From DASYFG01 sp036498565 (GTDB taxonomy: Bacteria > Bacillota > Bacilli > Lactobacillales > Lactobacillaceae), in NCBI GenBank assembly GCA_036498565.1, contig DASYFG010000004.1, positions 124,001-188,000 of the forward strand: a stretch of 64,000 nt of DNA, in the 5' to 3' direction. The first letter of the stretch is position 1. Each line of letters starts with the position of its first letter. A model generated the notes under the pieces. That model searched no databases and had not been told where the DNA came from. It was given only the letters and a program-made list of their open reading frames with translations. Of the stretch, positions 1 to 7,166 are shown piece after piece. The translations under genes and the position numbers were made by a program.

Positions 1-1675
1 GCGTGATTAAATCCGGATCAGGCGTGACATAAACCGTTTGCTGACCTTCAAAAATCACAAAACCGGGCTTTGAGCCGTTTGGTTTGCGTAATTTACCAGC
101 GGGTAAATAATCGACGGGTACGTTGGCGGATTGGCGTGCTTTTGAGTAGTATGCTGCGAGTTTTGCCGCGAAAATCAGCGTCTCGTCACTTGGATTCGCA
201 TCGTGAATAATCACGTGTGAACCCGGCATTTTTTGGACGTGTAGCCAAATGTCGCGCCGATCAGCGACTTTCAAAGACAGACGATCGTTTTGCAAATTAT
301 TTTTACCCACTTCAATCAAAGTGCCGTCGGGCGCCGTAAATTGATCAGGTTGGGAAATTTTTGGCTTTTGCTTGCGCTTTTGATTGGCTTTGAGGTAACC
401 CTCGGCGGTTAATTCTTCGCGGATGTCGGCGACATCTTTTGGCGAAGCGACATCCAATTGGGCGAGAATCGTTTCAAAATAGGTGATTTCCGCGGTGGTG
501 AGGGCGATTTGTTCGTGAACATAATCGATCGCGTTGCGGAGTTTGCGGTAACGTTGATAATATTTTTCCGCGTTCTTAATGCCGTTGTAGCGGGCATCCA
601 GCGGGATTTTAAGCGGTTTGTTATCGTCGTAATAATTATCCAGCGTGACGCTCGTTTGGCCGTTTTGCGCGGTCAAATGCGGATAGGTGTTGAGCAAATC
701 AGCCATGATTTTGAATTGCTCGGCGTTTTCCGCGTCGGCCAAAGTTTTGTCGAGCTTGCCGAGCTTATTTTCGTTCTTTTTGAGTTCGTTTTTGACGACG
801 CGCACCAGTGTGCCGGCTTGTTGATTGACGCGATCACGTTCGGCCTGGCCGACATAATAGGCGTCCAATAATTCGCCCAAAGTCGCATAGTTTTGCACAA
901 CTTGCCAGTCACCACCAAAATTAAACGGCGCAAAAATGTATTTGTCAGCCGCATTTTTCAACAAAACTGGGGAAAGCTTGTCAAAACCAGCCAACCAATC
1001 TTGCGCGTTGCGCATCGCATCGCCAGTTTTCAACGCGTTGGCCAAACTGATGGCACTTTCACGACTGAACCCTTGAAAAGTTTGTTGAATAAGGCGCGGC
1101 AATTCGTCCGCTGATGAATCCAAAACCAGTGTGCCCAAGCCTTGCAACGTGTCAAATGGATTTTTCAAATCCTGTTGCGGTGGCAAAATATAAGTCGCAC
1201 CAGGCATCAAAGACCGCACGCGGTTTTGGTCGGCGGGCACGTGTTTGATCAATTCCAAAATCCGCTGATCGCGTTCGCGCACCAGAAATAGGTTAGAGTG
1301 GCGACCCATCATTTCCAAAGTCAAACGAATTTCTTGCAAGTCGCCCAATTCGTCGCGTGCATTGACGTAGAAATTCAAAATCCGATCGTTGGCGAGTTGT
1401 TCAACGCGCTGCAATTTCGCGCCTTCCAAATATCGCCGCAACAACATGACAAAATTAGGCGCTGTTTGCGGATTTTCGTAGGGAATGCGAGTAATTTGCG
1501 CACGAGCAATAGTGGGGTGCGCACTTAATAACAACGGGAAATTTTGCCCATTGTTGCGCACAACCAACACGATTTCGTGCGGGTAAGGTTGGTGGACTTT
1601 GGTAATGCGACCGCCAACCAGTAAATCAGTTAATTCCCGCGCTGTTGCGTGGGTGAATAAGCCATCAAAGGGCAT
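1..1675 (-). CDS. rqcH: RqcH / NFACT-family ribosome quality control protein (partial, C-terminus off the window)
   Basis: The reading frame stays open from an ATG at 1675 to the left edge (about 558 codons). The start reads MPFDGLFTH, typical of the family. An Asp-Arg pair falls at residues 97-98, the position known to be essential for tRNA handling in Bacillus RqcH. A charged coiled-coil stretch covers roughly residues 280-430, followed by an NFACT-R segment containing GSHVIIH. In Firmicutes RqcH binds stalled 50S subunits and recruits tRNA-Ala to add alanine tails to nascent chains. It was formerly annotated as a fibronectin-binding protein. The start lies inside the 3' end of the upstream CNNM gene (11-bp overlap), so the two are probably co-transcribed and translationally coupled. 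The C-terminal domain is outside the window. Confidence 0.93.
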   Translation of the reverse strand, partial: MPFDGLFTHATARELTDLLVGGRITKVHQPYPHEIVLVVRNNGQNFPLLLSAHPTIARAQITRIPYENPQTAPNFVMLLRRYLEGAKLQRVEQLANDRILNFYVNARDELGDLQEIRLTLEMMGRHSNLFLVRERDQRILELIKHVPADQNRVRSLMPGATYILPPQQDLKNPFDTLQGLGTLVLDSSADELPRLIQQTFQGFSRESAISLANALKTGDAMRNAQDWLAGFDKLSPVLLKNAADKYIFAPFNFGGDWQVVQNYATLGELLDAYYVGQAERDRVNQQAGTLVRVVKNELKKNENKLGKLDKTLADAENAEQFKIMADLLNTYPHLTAQNGQTSVTLDNYYDDNKPLKIPLDARYNGIKNAEKYYQRYRKLRNAIDYVHEQIALTTAEITYFETILAQLDVASPKDVADIREELTAEGYLKANQKRKQKPKISQPDQFTAPDGTLIEVGKNNLQNDRLSLKVADRRDIWLHVQKMPGSHVIIHDANPSDETLIFAAKLAAYYSKARQSANVPVDYLPAGKLRKPNGSKPGFVIFEGQQTVYVTPDPDLIT

Positions 1676-2960
1676 TATTTTCTCCTAGTTCAATTAAAAA
1701 GTTATCGTGATCTCGTGTGAAATGCAGCTTCTCAGCTGACGCGGTGTCTTTGAATTTGTTTTCTTGCCACCAACCGGTCAACGTCAACGCATCGGGATTG
1801 CCAAAGGCATTTGGGGACAATTCAAAGTAATCGTGCAAAAATTCCAACGGTGTGGTCGCAACGGCCGTAAAGTGGGTTGCGTCGATTTTGTCGACTAATA
1901 ATTCATCAAAATCTTCGTGTTCGTCTTTCAAATCCCCGAAAAGTTCTTCAAAAATATCTTTGTCTGACACCACACCAGAAGTACCACCAAATTCATCAAC
2001 GACCAAAGCCAACGGCGTGCGTGCCTCGTTCATTTGCCGTAAAGCGTGCGCCAATAGCGTGCCAGCTTGCACGGCAATCAAATCACGCGTCGCACTGGCA
2101 ACGGGTGCGGTTAAATCAGCCGCCAACACATCGGGCCAAAAGAGGTAACCAGCGACCTGATCTTTGTCGTTGTCACGCACGACTAACAGGCGTGAAATTT
2201 GATGTTCTTTGAAAAGTGCCAAAGCATCACCCAGTGTGGCTTGTGCATCAATCACTTGCAAATGTTGGCGCGGCGTCATGACTTCGGCAACCCAGACATC
2301 GTCAAATTCGACAACCCGTTTGATAAACGTGGCGCTGCTCGCGTTGATGTCGCTTTCTTCGTCGCGCGAAGATTGCGCCACGACGTGCAATAATTCGGCT
2401 TGGCTCAAAGTTTCTTCACCTTCAGACACCACGCGAAAACCAAACATACGCGTCAAAGCCGAAGCCGAAACGTTCAGCAACCAAATCAACGGATAGAATA
2501 AACGGTGCAACCAAACCAAAATCGGCGTGATAAACAACGTCACTGGCACGGGCACGTCAATGGCAATGTTTTTTGGGAATAATTCCGTCAAAACAACTTC
2601 CAGATACGTCAAAATAATCAGCGAGGCGATACTGGCAATCGCCTGTGCGCTACCGCCTAAAGCATGCTCAATCATGCCATTGGCCAGCAGTAATTCGGAA
2701 ACCGTTTCTTCACCAATCCAACCCAAAATCAAACCAGTCACGGTAATCCCAACTTGCGTCGTTGATAAATATTCACTCAAATGTTCGGTGATATGAATGG
2801 CTTGGTTGATGCGTCGCGATGGCTTTTGGCCTTTGCCTGTGCGCATGGCTTGCATTTCGATCAAAGTCGATTTGCGGGTTTTGACCAAAGCGAATTCAGC
2901 AGCAACCACCAAAGCTGCGAAAACGAAAACGACCAAAATAATCAGTAAGTTAATGAACAT
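1665..2960 (-). CDS. CNNM/CorC-HlyC family membrane transporter-like protein with CBS domains
   Basis: This 431-residue protein has an N-terminal DUF21/CNNM membrane domain (hydrophobic helices at about 1-25, 65-85, 105-125 and 135-165). A CBS pair follows (about 220-335, opening with EVMTPR), then a CorC/HlyC-associated C-terminal domain. The VVDEFGGTSGVVS motif typical of the family is present. Homologues are linked to Mg2+ or Co2+ efflux or tolerance; the substrate cannot be read here. Length is normal for the family. It is the first gene of a minus-strand pair with rqcH. A -10 element (TATAAT, complement of 3004-3009) preceded by TGC, an extended -10, lies about 45 bp upstream. Confidence 0.9.
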   Translation of the reverse strand: MFINLLIILVVFVFAALVVAAEFALVKTRKSTLIEMQAMRTGKGQKPSRRINQAIHITEHLSEYLSTTQVGITVTGLILGWIGEETVSELLLANGMIEHALGGSAQAIASIASLIILTYLEVVLTELFPKNIAIDVPVPVTLFITPILVWLHRLFYPLIWLLNVSASALTRMFGFRVVSEGEETLSQAELLHVVAQSSRDEESDINASSATFIKRVVEFDDVWVAEVMTPRQHLQVIDAQATLGDALALFKEHQISRLLVVRDNDKDQVAGYLFWPDVLAADLTAPVASATRDLIAVQAGTLLAHALRQMNEARTPLALVVDEFGGTSGVVSDKDIFEELFGDLKDEHEDFDELLVDKIDATHFTAVATTPLEFLHDYFELSPNAFGNPDALTLTGWWQENKFKDTASAEKLHFTRDHDNFLIELGENNAL

Positions 2961-2998
2961 AATGCCCTTTTTAAAACGCTCCTAAATTCGTATAATAA

Positions 2999-3012
2999 GG
3001 TATATTATAGCA
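2999..3012 (-). promoter_or_regulatory. Extended -10 promoter of the CNNM-rqcH operon
   Basis: On the minus strand TGC is followed directly by TATAAT (complement of 3004-3009). No good -35 is seen 16-18 bp upstream, as expected for an extended -10 promoter. Confidence 0.5.
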
Positions 3013-3067
3013 AATTTGCGGTGTGTTCGGTGCGCAAAGATTTTTTCTTGCTGGCCAACTGTTAACA

Positions 3068-3125
3068 CATTTTCAAACGAAATGACGCCCTGAGTCATGC
3101 GCTACGCGCAATTCGTTTCAAAATG
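3068..3125. repeat. Compound inverted repeat in the hlyC-thiM intergenic region
   Basis: Two 14-bp arms (3068-3081 and 3112-3125) pair with one mismatch. The 30-bp interior contains ATGAC/GTCAT and GCGC/GCGC arms. There is no T-run on either side, so it does not look like a terminator. A second partial copy of the arm (AATTCGTTTTGAAAC) lies at about 3164-3178. The interior shares GCTACGCGCAA with the spacer upstream of ftsY near 51010. It may be a small intergenic repeat element. Confidence 0.5.
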
Positions 3126-3172
3126 GTCAAAAGTTGTCCTGAAAAAATCGACATCGAATCGCTCAATTCGTT

Positions 3173-3200
3173 TTGAAACCGTTCTCAATTATGGTAAACT
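3173..3200 (+). promoter_or_regulatory. Promoter of the thiMDE operon
   Basis: TTGAAA at 3173-3178, a 16-bp spacer and TAAACT at 3195-3200 preceded by TGG (extended -10). Transcription would begin just before the TPP riboswitch. Confidence 0.6.
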
Positions 3201-3210
3201 GATAAAAAAT

Positions 3211-3304
3211 ACTTATCACTAGGGGTGCTGATTTTTCAGCTGAGATGCCGTTTGGCGAACTCTTGGAACCTGTTACGTTTGTACGTGCGTAGGGAAGTGA
3301 TCCT
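3211..3304 (+). ncRNA. TPP (THI-box) riboswitch aptamer
   Basis: The conserved elements appear in order: actaggggtgct (3218-3229), ctgagatg (3240-3247), ggaacctg (3275-3282) and gcgtaggga (3287-3295). The closing P1 stem is ATCACT (3215-3220) with AGTGAT (3296-3301). The position, between a promoter and thiamine genes, fits. Thiamine pyrophosphate binding is expected to lower thiMDE expression through the terminator that follows. Confidence 0.96.
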
Positions 3305-3310
3305 GTGGGG

Positions 3311-3343
3311 AACACTGGACACTTTTGTGTGCGGTGTTTTTTT
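3311..3343 (+). terminator. Expression-platform terminator of the TPP riboswitch
   Basis: A 12-bp stem (3311-3322 with 3327-3338, one mismatch and one wobble) is followed by seven T residues. It lies between the aptamer and the thiM ribosome binding site, so control is most likely transcriptional. Confidence 0.8.
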
Positions 3344-3361
3344 AATCTCAGGAGGTCTATC

Positions 3362-4147
3362 ATGACAGTTTTAACAACGATTCGACAGACAACACCACTG
3401 GTGTTGAATTTGGCAAATGCCGTAACGATTGGTGACGTTGCTAACGGCTTAATCGCCTTGGGTGCTGCACCAATTATGAGCAGCGATAGCAACGAAAGCA
3501 CCGAAATGGTCGCCATTGCAAATGCAGTCGCCATCAACTTGGGTACTTTGAATCCCACCCAAATTGACCAAATGCACGCAGTTTGGAAAGCGGCGAATGC
3601 AGCCGAAAAGCCGGTTGTATTTGATCCAGTTGGTATTGGTGCGCTCAAATATCGTTTGGCAGTGGCTCAAGAATTACTCGCCCAACACAAAATCGCCTTG
3701 ATTCGGGGTAATGCTGCAGAAATTGCGGCGTTGGCGGGTGAGTTTGGTTTGGCGCAAGGCGTGGATGCGCAAGGTGTGGCCGCCGATATTGTTGCTCACG
3801 CCAAAGCGGTTGCGCAACAATACAGCGCGTTGGTGGTGGCAACGGGGGCCGTTGATGTGATTACGGATGGCACATTGGTGTGGCAAGTGGCCAACGGGAC
3901 GCCGGCGTTAGCGGGTTTTAGTGGCACTGGCGATATGTTGAGCAGTTTTCTGGCCGCCGGTTTGGGCGCTGGTTTAACGACGGGCGCCGATGTGGCGGAG
4001 GTCGTCAGTGTGATGGGCGTGGCGGGTGAATTAACCGCTGACAAAGTTGGTTTGCACGCACCAGGCGCTTTTCGCAGCGGGTTGTTTGATACGTTGGCAC
4101 AACTCACAGATGACGTGCTTGTTGCACGCCAGGAGGTGCGCGCATGA
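3362..4147 (+). CDS. thiM: Hydroxyethylthiazole kinase
   Basis: ThiM phosphorylates 4-methyl-5-(2-hydroxyethyl)thiazole, the thiazole salvage step of thiamine synthesis. The ATG at 3362 is chosen because AGGAGG lies 6 nt upstream; a longer open frame from 3305 would start inside the riboswitch terminator. The 261-residue protein shows the family signature near residues 22-38 (TIGDVANGLIALGAAPI) and a C-terminal GTGD motif at residues 188-191. In Bacillus ThiM the residue equivalent to Asp191 is Cys198. It is an Asp in the wider ribokinase fold, so catalysis should be kept. It is the first gene of thiMDE and overlaps thiD by 4 bp. The protein has no cysteine. Confidence 0.96.
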   Translation: MTVLTTIRQTTPLVLNLANAVTIGDVANGLIALGAAPIMSSDSNESTEMVAIANAVAINLGTLNPTQIDQMHAVWKAANAAEKPVVFDPVGIGALKYRLAVAQELLAQHKIALIRGNAAEIAALAGEFGLAQGVDAQGVAADIVAHAKAVAQQYSALVVATGAVDVITDGTLVWQVANGTPALAGFSGTGDMLSSFLAAGLGAGLTTGADVAEVVSVMGVAGELTADKVGLHAPGAFRSGLFDTLAQLTDDVLVARQEVRA

Positions 4148-4959
4148 AGACGTTACCGCAAGTAGTCACGATTGCGGGCATTGATTCGAGCGGGGGTGCG
4201 GGCATCAATGCGGACGTACGCGTATTGGCGTGCCGTCAAGTTTATCCTGCCACGATCGTGGTTGGTTTAACCGCTCAAAATACAACCGGTGTTAGTGCGA
4301 TTGAGCCGACGAGCTTGCCATTTTTGGTGGCGCAATTTGAGGCTGTTTTTGGCGATTTGACGATTGGAGCGGCTAAAACTGGGGCGTTGTTTGACCAAGC
4401 GCATGTGCTGACGGTCGCTGAGCAAGTGGCGCGTTTTAACGTGCCGAATTTGGTGGTGGATCCGGTGATGATTGCCAAAGGTGGCGCGGCTTTGCTGGCA
4501 ACTGATGCGATTGAGGCGGTCCGCACGCATTTGTTGCCATTAGCGACGGTGACGACGCCGAATTTGTTAGAAGCACAGGCGTTAGTTGGTTATGAATTGG
4601 CCAATGAAGCCGATGTCAAACGCGCCGCGCGCGATTTGCAAGCGCTGGGCGTGCAACACGTGGTGATTAAAGGTGGCCATCGTTTGGCGGACGTGGCTGG
4701 TGCGCGCGATTATGTTTTGTTGGCGGATGGGACTGAATTTTGGCTAGAAAAACCATTTGTCGACACGGCAAATACGCATGGGACCGGCGACACGTTTGCT
4801 GCTTTTATCGCGGCAGAATTGGCAAAAGGCCGCGCGATTGAACCTGCTATTCGTGCCGCCAAGGACTTTGTGTACGCCACGATTGTCGACGGAATTGCCA
4901 TTGGGCACGGCCATGGGCCTTTAAATCACTGGACGGAGGCTTTTCATGACGACTTTTAA
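4144..4959 (+). CDS. thiD: Hydroxymethylpyrimidine/phosphomethylpyrimidine kinase
   Basis: This 271-residue ribokinase-fold enzyme phosphorylates HMP and HMP-P to supply the pyrimidine half of thiamine. AGIDSSGGAGINADV at residues 11-25 is the substrate and ATP signature, and THGTGDT at 211-217 is the anion-hole/catalytic loop. Most ThiD proteins have Cys in this loop (GTGCT); here Asp216 replaces it. Start ATG overlaps the thiM stop (ATGA), with AGGAGG upstream. It overlaps thiE by 14 bp, so the three genes are tightly coupled under the TPP riboswitch. One cysteine remains (residue 30). Confidence 0.95.
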   Translation: MKTLPQVVTIAGIDSSGGAGINADVRVLACRQVYPATIVVGLTAQNTTGVSAIEPTSLPFLVAQFEAVFGDLTIGAAKTGALFDQAHVLTVAEQVARFNVPNLVVDPVMIAKGGAALLATDAIEAVRTHLLPLATVTTPNLLEAQALVGYELANEADVKRAARDLQALGVQHVVIKGGHRLADVAGARDYVLLADGTEFWLEKPFVDTANTHGTGDTFAAFIAAELAKGRAIEPAIRAAKDFVYATIVDGIAIGHGHGPLNHWTEAFHDDF

Positions 4960-5581
4960 AGCGGAATTTTTACATCTGTATTTAGTGGGCGGTACGCAAA
5001 ATATGCCGGCTGGTCAATCATTTTTGGCAAGTGTTGAAACGGCGTTGCAAGCCGGCGTGACGATGTTTCAATGGCGTGAAAAAGGCGCGGAGAGTTTGCA
5101 AGATGCTGCGCAACGGCGTGAACTGGGGCAGGCGTTGCGCGCTTTGACGCGCCGATACAACGTGCCGTTAGTCGTCGATGACGATTGGCGTTTGGCGCTT
5201 GATATTGAGGCGGACGGCATTCATGTCGGCCAGGGTGATGATGCGATTGCAGATGTTTTGGCCAATGCCGGTGAGTTGTTCGTTGGTTTGTCAGTGGGCG
5301 ATGAAGCCGAGTTGGCGCGTGCCAATCAGGTCGCTGGTTTATCGCATATTGGCATTGGACCGGTCTTTGCCACGCAAACAAAAGCCGATGCGCGACCAGC
5401 TTTGGGCGTAGCAGAATTAGCCAAATTAGTTGCCGCAAGTGAGCTGCCGAGTGTTGCGATTGGCGGCATTGATGCGACCAACGTTTTGGCCGTGCGGGAA
5501 ACTGGTGTGGCCGGTGTGGCGGTGATTAGTGCGATTTTGTGGGCTGATGATGTTGCGCAAGCGGTTACAAATCTGTTATAA
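4946..5581 (+). CDS. thiE: Thiamine-phosphate synthase
   Basis: ThiE joins HMP-pyrophosphate and thiazole phosphate into thiamine monophosphate. The 211-residue TIM-barrel shows QWREKGA near residue 32, the DGIHVGQGD segment, GPVFATQTK and IGGID, all family landmarks. GGAGG precedes the ATG. With thiM and thiD it completes salvage of thiazole and pyrimidine. De novo genes (thiC, thiG and others) are not in the window. The yajC promoter overlaps the last codons. Confidence 0.96.
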   Translation: MTTFKAEFLHLYLVGGTQNMPAGQSFLASVETALQAGVTMFQWREKGAESLQDAAQRRELGQALRALTRRYNVPLVVDDDWRLALDIEADGIHVGQGDDAIADVLANAGELFVGLSVGDEAELARANQVAGLSHIGIGPVFATQTKADARPALGVAELAKLVAASELPSVAIGGIDATNVLAVRETGVAGVAVISAILWADDVAQAVTNLL

Positions 5582-5582
5582 T
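5553..5582 (+). promoter_or_regulatory. Promoter of yajC, inside the thiE 3' end
   Basis: TTGCGC at 5553-5558, an 18-bp spacer and a perfect TATAAT at 5577-5582 that includes the thiE stop codon. Confidence 0.6.
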
Positions 5583-5617
5583 TTTAGGCATAACTTAAAA
5601 GAGTGAGGGTTTTAATC

Positions 5618-5920
5618 GTGGCTAATTTACAAAGTTTCTTGTTGCCAGTGTTGGTTTTCGGTGCATTGTTGTTTTACATGAACCGCCAACAAAAAAAGGC
5701 GCGTGAAGCACAACAAAATTTGCAAAACAGCTTGCAAAAGGGTGCACACATCGTGACAATCGGCGGTTTGCATGGGGTTGTTGACAGCATCAACGACGCA
5801 AACAAGACGGTGACATTGGATGTTGAAGGCGTTTATTTGACGTTTGACGCCCAAGCAATTCGGACAGTGACAGACGCACCAGCGACTGTCTTGCCTGAAA
5901 GCAAAGATGAAGAGGCCTAA
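5618..5920 (+). CDS. yajC: Preprotein translocase subunit YajC
   Basis: This protein of about 100 residues has one N-terminal membrane helix (about residues 4-21), then a basic stretch (MNRQQKKARE) and a small soluble domain with the HIVTIGGLHGVV motif. YajC associates with SecDF-YidC at the Sec translocon. The GTG at 5618 is preferred over the in-frame GTG at 5603, because GAGGG at 5605-5609 gives normal spacing only to the later one. It is monocistronic: its own promoter lies upstream and a terminator hairpin includes the stop codon. Confidence 0.9.
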   Translation: MANLQSFLLPVLVFGALLFYMNRQQKKAREAQQNLQNSLQKGAHIVTIGGLHGVVDSINDANKTVTLDVEGVYLTFDAQAIRTVTDAPATVLPESKDEEA

Positions 5921-5931
5921 GGCCTTTTTTT
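5913..5931 (+). terminator. yajC terminator with the stop codon in the loop
   Basis: AGGCC (5913-5917) and GGCCT (5921-5925) pair around the TAA stop codon as a 3-nt loop and are followed by T residues. It ends just before the dinB -35 element. Confidence 0.75.
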
Positions 5932-5933
5932 GT

Positions 5934-5962
5934 TTGACAAAAAGAACGTTTGTTCGTATGAT
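5934..5962 (+). promoter_or_regulatory. SOS promoter of dinB: consensus -35/-10 with a LexA box in the spacer
   Basis: TTGACA (5934-5939), a 17-bp spacer and TATGAT (5957-5962). A GAAC-N4-GTTCG element at 5944-5956 matches the Gram-positive LexA/DinR box (CGAACRNRYGTTYG) at 12 of 14 positions and fills the spacer, an ideal place for repression. The predicted transcription start is near 5969. Confidence 0.8.
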
Positions 5963-5966
5963 TTTG

Positions 5967-6005
5967 ACATGGAGACATGGAGACATGGAGACATGGAGAC
6001 ATGGA
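5967..6005 (+). repeat. 8-bp tandem repeat (ACATGGAG, 4 full copies plus 7 bp) at the dinB start
   Basis: Four exact copies of ACATGGAG run from 5967 to 5998, then ACATGGA to 6005. Each unit carries an ATG (5969, 5977, 5985, 5993, 6001) and a GGAG Shine-Dalgarno-like core. Eight is not a multiple of three, so successive ATGs sit in different frames. Only 5977 and 6001 are in the dinB frame. The predicted transcript start falls on the first ATG. Confidence 0.95.
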
Positions 6006-7086
6006 ATTGATTGGTTTACCGCCGCGGTTGCGCACAATTTTACATGTGGATTTAGACGCTTTTTATGCGCAAGTGGAGATGCGCGATGAGCCGAGTTTGC
6101 GCGATAAACCGTTAATTATCGGGCGTGATCCGGCTTTGACGCACGGCCGTGGCGTGGTGGCAACGGCCAATTATGTTGCGCGCCAATTTGGGGTGCATTC
6201 AGCGCAAAGTGTGGCGGAGGCGAAGCGTTTGGCGCCGAATGCGATTTTTTTGATGCCGGATTTTACGAAATATCAAGCGATTTCGGCGCAAATTCACGCG
6301 ATTTTTCGCCGGTTTACGGCTAAAATTGAGCCGATGTCACTAGATGAAGCGTATTTAGATGTGAGCGAACGGCGTGAAAGTGGCGTGCAAATCGCCGCCC
6401 AAATCCGGCAAATGGTCTTGGCGGAAACTGGCTTGACTTGCTCAATTGGCGTGGCGACCAATAAGTTATTAGCCAAACTCGGCTCAGAATATAACAAACC
6501 AAACGGCCTAACGGTCCTTACTGCAGCGAACGTTGACGCGTTTTTAGCGCGTTTGCCGATTGGCAATTTTCGGGGCGTTGGCGCTAAAACGCGGGCGGTT
6601 TTAGAAGATATGCACATCACAAACGGCGCAGAATTACGCGCGTTGACGCGTGAAACGTTGACGGCGCGCTTTGGCAAATTCGGCGAGTCGCTGTATTTTC
6701 AAGCGCGCGGGTGGCATTTTAGCGAAGTGGATTGGCAACATGAGCGCCAGTCGATTGGCAAAGAAGTCACTTATGATGTTTTTTTGCAAGATGACGCAGC
6801 GATTAGTGCGGCTTGGCGGGATTTGGCCGCGCGTTTGATTGCTGCTGTGCAAAAAAAGCATGTCACCGGGCGAACGTTAACCGTCAAAATTCGCGACGCG
6901 GATTTTCAAACGATCACACGCTCGCTCACGCTGAGCAAACCATGGCTGTTAGAAGTTCCGATTTTGGTGGAACAAGCGCAAACAATTTTTGATGAACACG
7001 TTGATTCACCGTTTGCCATTCGCTTGTTGGGATTGAGTTTGAGTAATTTAAGCGAAAAAACCGCCGAAGAAATCGCGTTGTTTTAG
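6001..7086 (+). CDS. dinB: DNA polymerase IV (Y-family, translesion)
   Basis: DinB copies past damaged bases and raises mutation rates. The 361-residue protein has the palm motif HVDLDAFYAQVE (metal ligand Asp17), MSLDEAYLD with the catalytic Asp-Glu, the thumb and helix-hairpin-helix region (FRGVGAKTRAVLEDM), and a little-finger domain to the C-terminus. ATG 6001 is the likely main start because it adjoins the conserved region. The in-frame ATG at 5977 would add eight residues encoded by the repeat. A LexA box indicates SOS induction. The gene stands alone. One cysteine (TCSIGVATNK) remains. Confidence 0.95.
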   Translation: MELIGLPPRLRTILHVDLDAFYAQVEMRDEPSLRDKPLIIGRDPALTHGRGVVATANYVARQFGVHSAQSVAEAKRLAPNAIFLMPDFTKYQAISAQIHAIFRRFTAKIEPMSLDEAYLDVSERRESGVQIAAQIRQMVLAETGLTCSIGVATNKLLAKLGSEYNKPNGLTVLTAANVDAFLARLPIGNFRGVGAKTRAVLEDMHITNGAELRALTRETLTARFGKFGESLYFQARGWHFSEVDWQHERQSIGKEVTYDVFLQDDAAISAAWRDLAARLIAAVQKKHVTGRTLTVKIRDADFQTITRSLTLSKPWLLEVPILVEQAQTIFDEHVDSPFAIRLLGLSLSNLSEKTAEEIALF

Positions 7087-7094
7087 GGTTTTAC

Positions 7095-7124
7095 TTGTGA
7101 CGAGGGCTTCATTCCTGTTACAAT
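7095..7124 (+). promoter_or_regulatory. Promoter of the nrnA-cshB pair
   Basis: TTGTGA at 7095-7100, an 18-bp spacer and TACAAT at 7119-7124. Confidence 0.5.
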
Positions 7125-7166
7125 AGAGCATAGAACACCGCAAAGCGGTTGCGAAGAGAAAGACTT

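Noticed and set aside
5967..6005. dinB repeat as a CRISPR-like or minisatellite array with another role.
   Set aside because: Units are 8 bp with no spacers, and the array coincides exactly with the dinB transcription and translation start.
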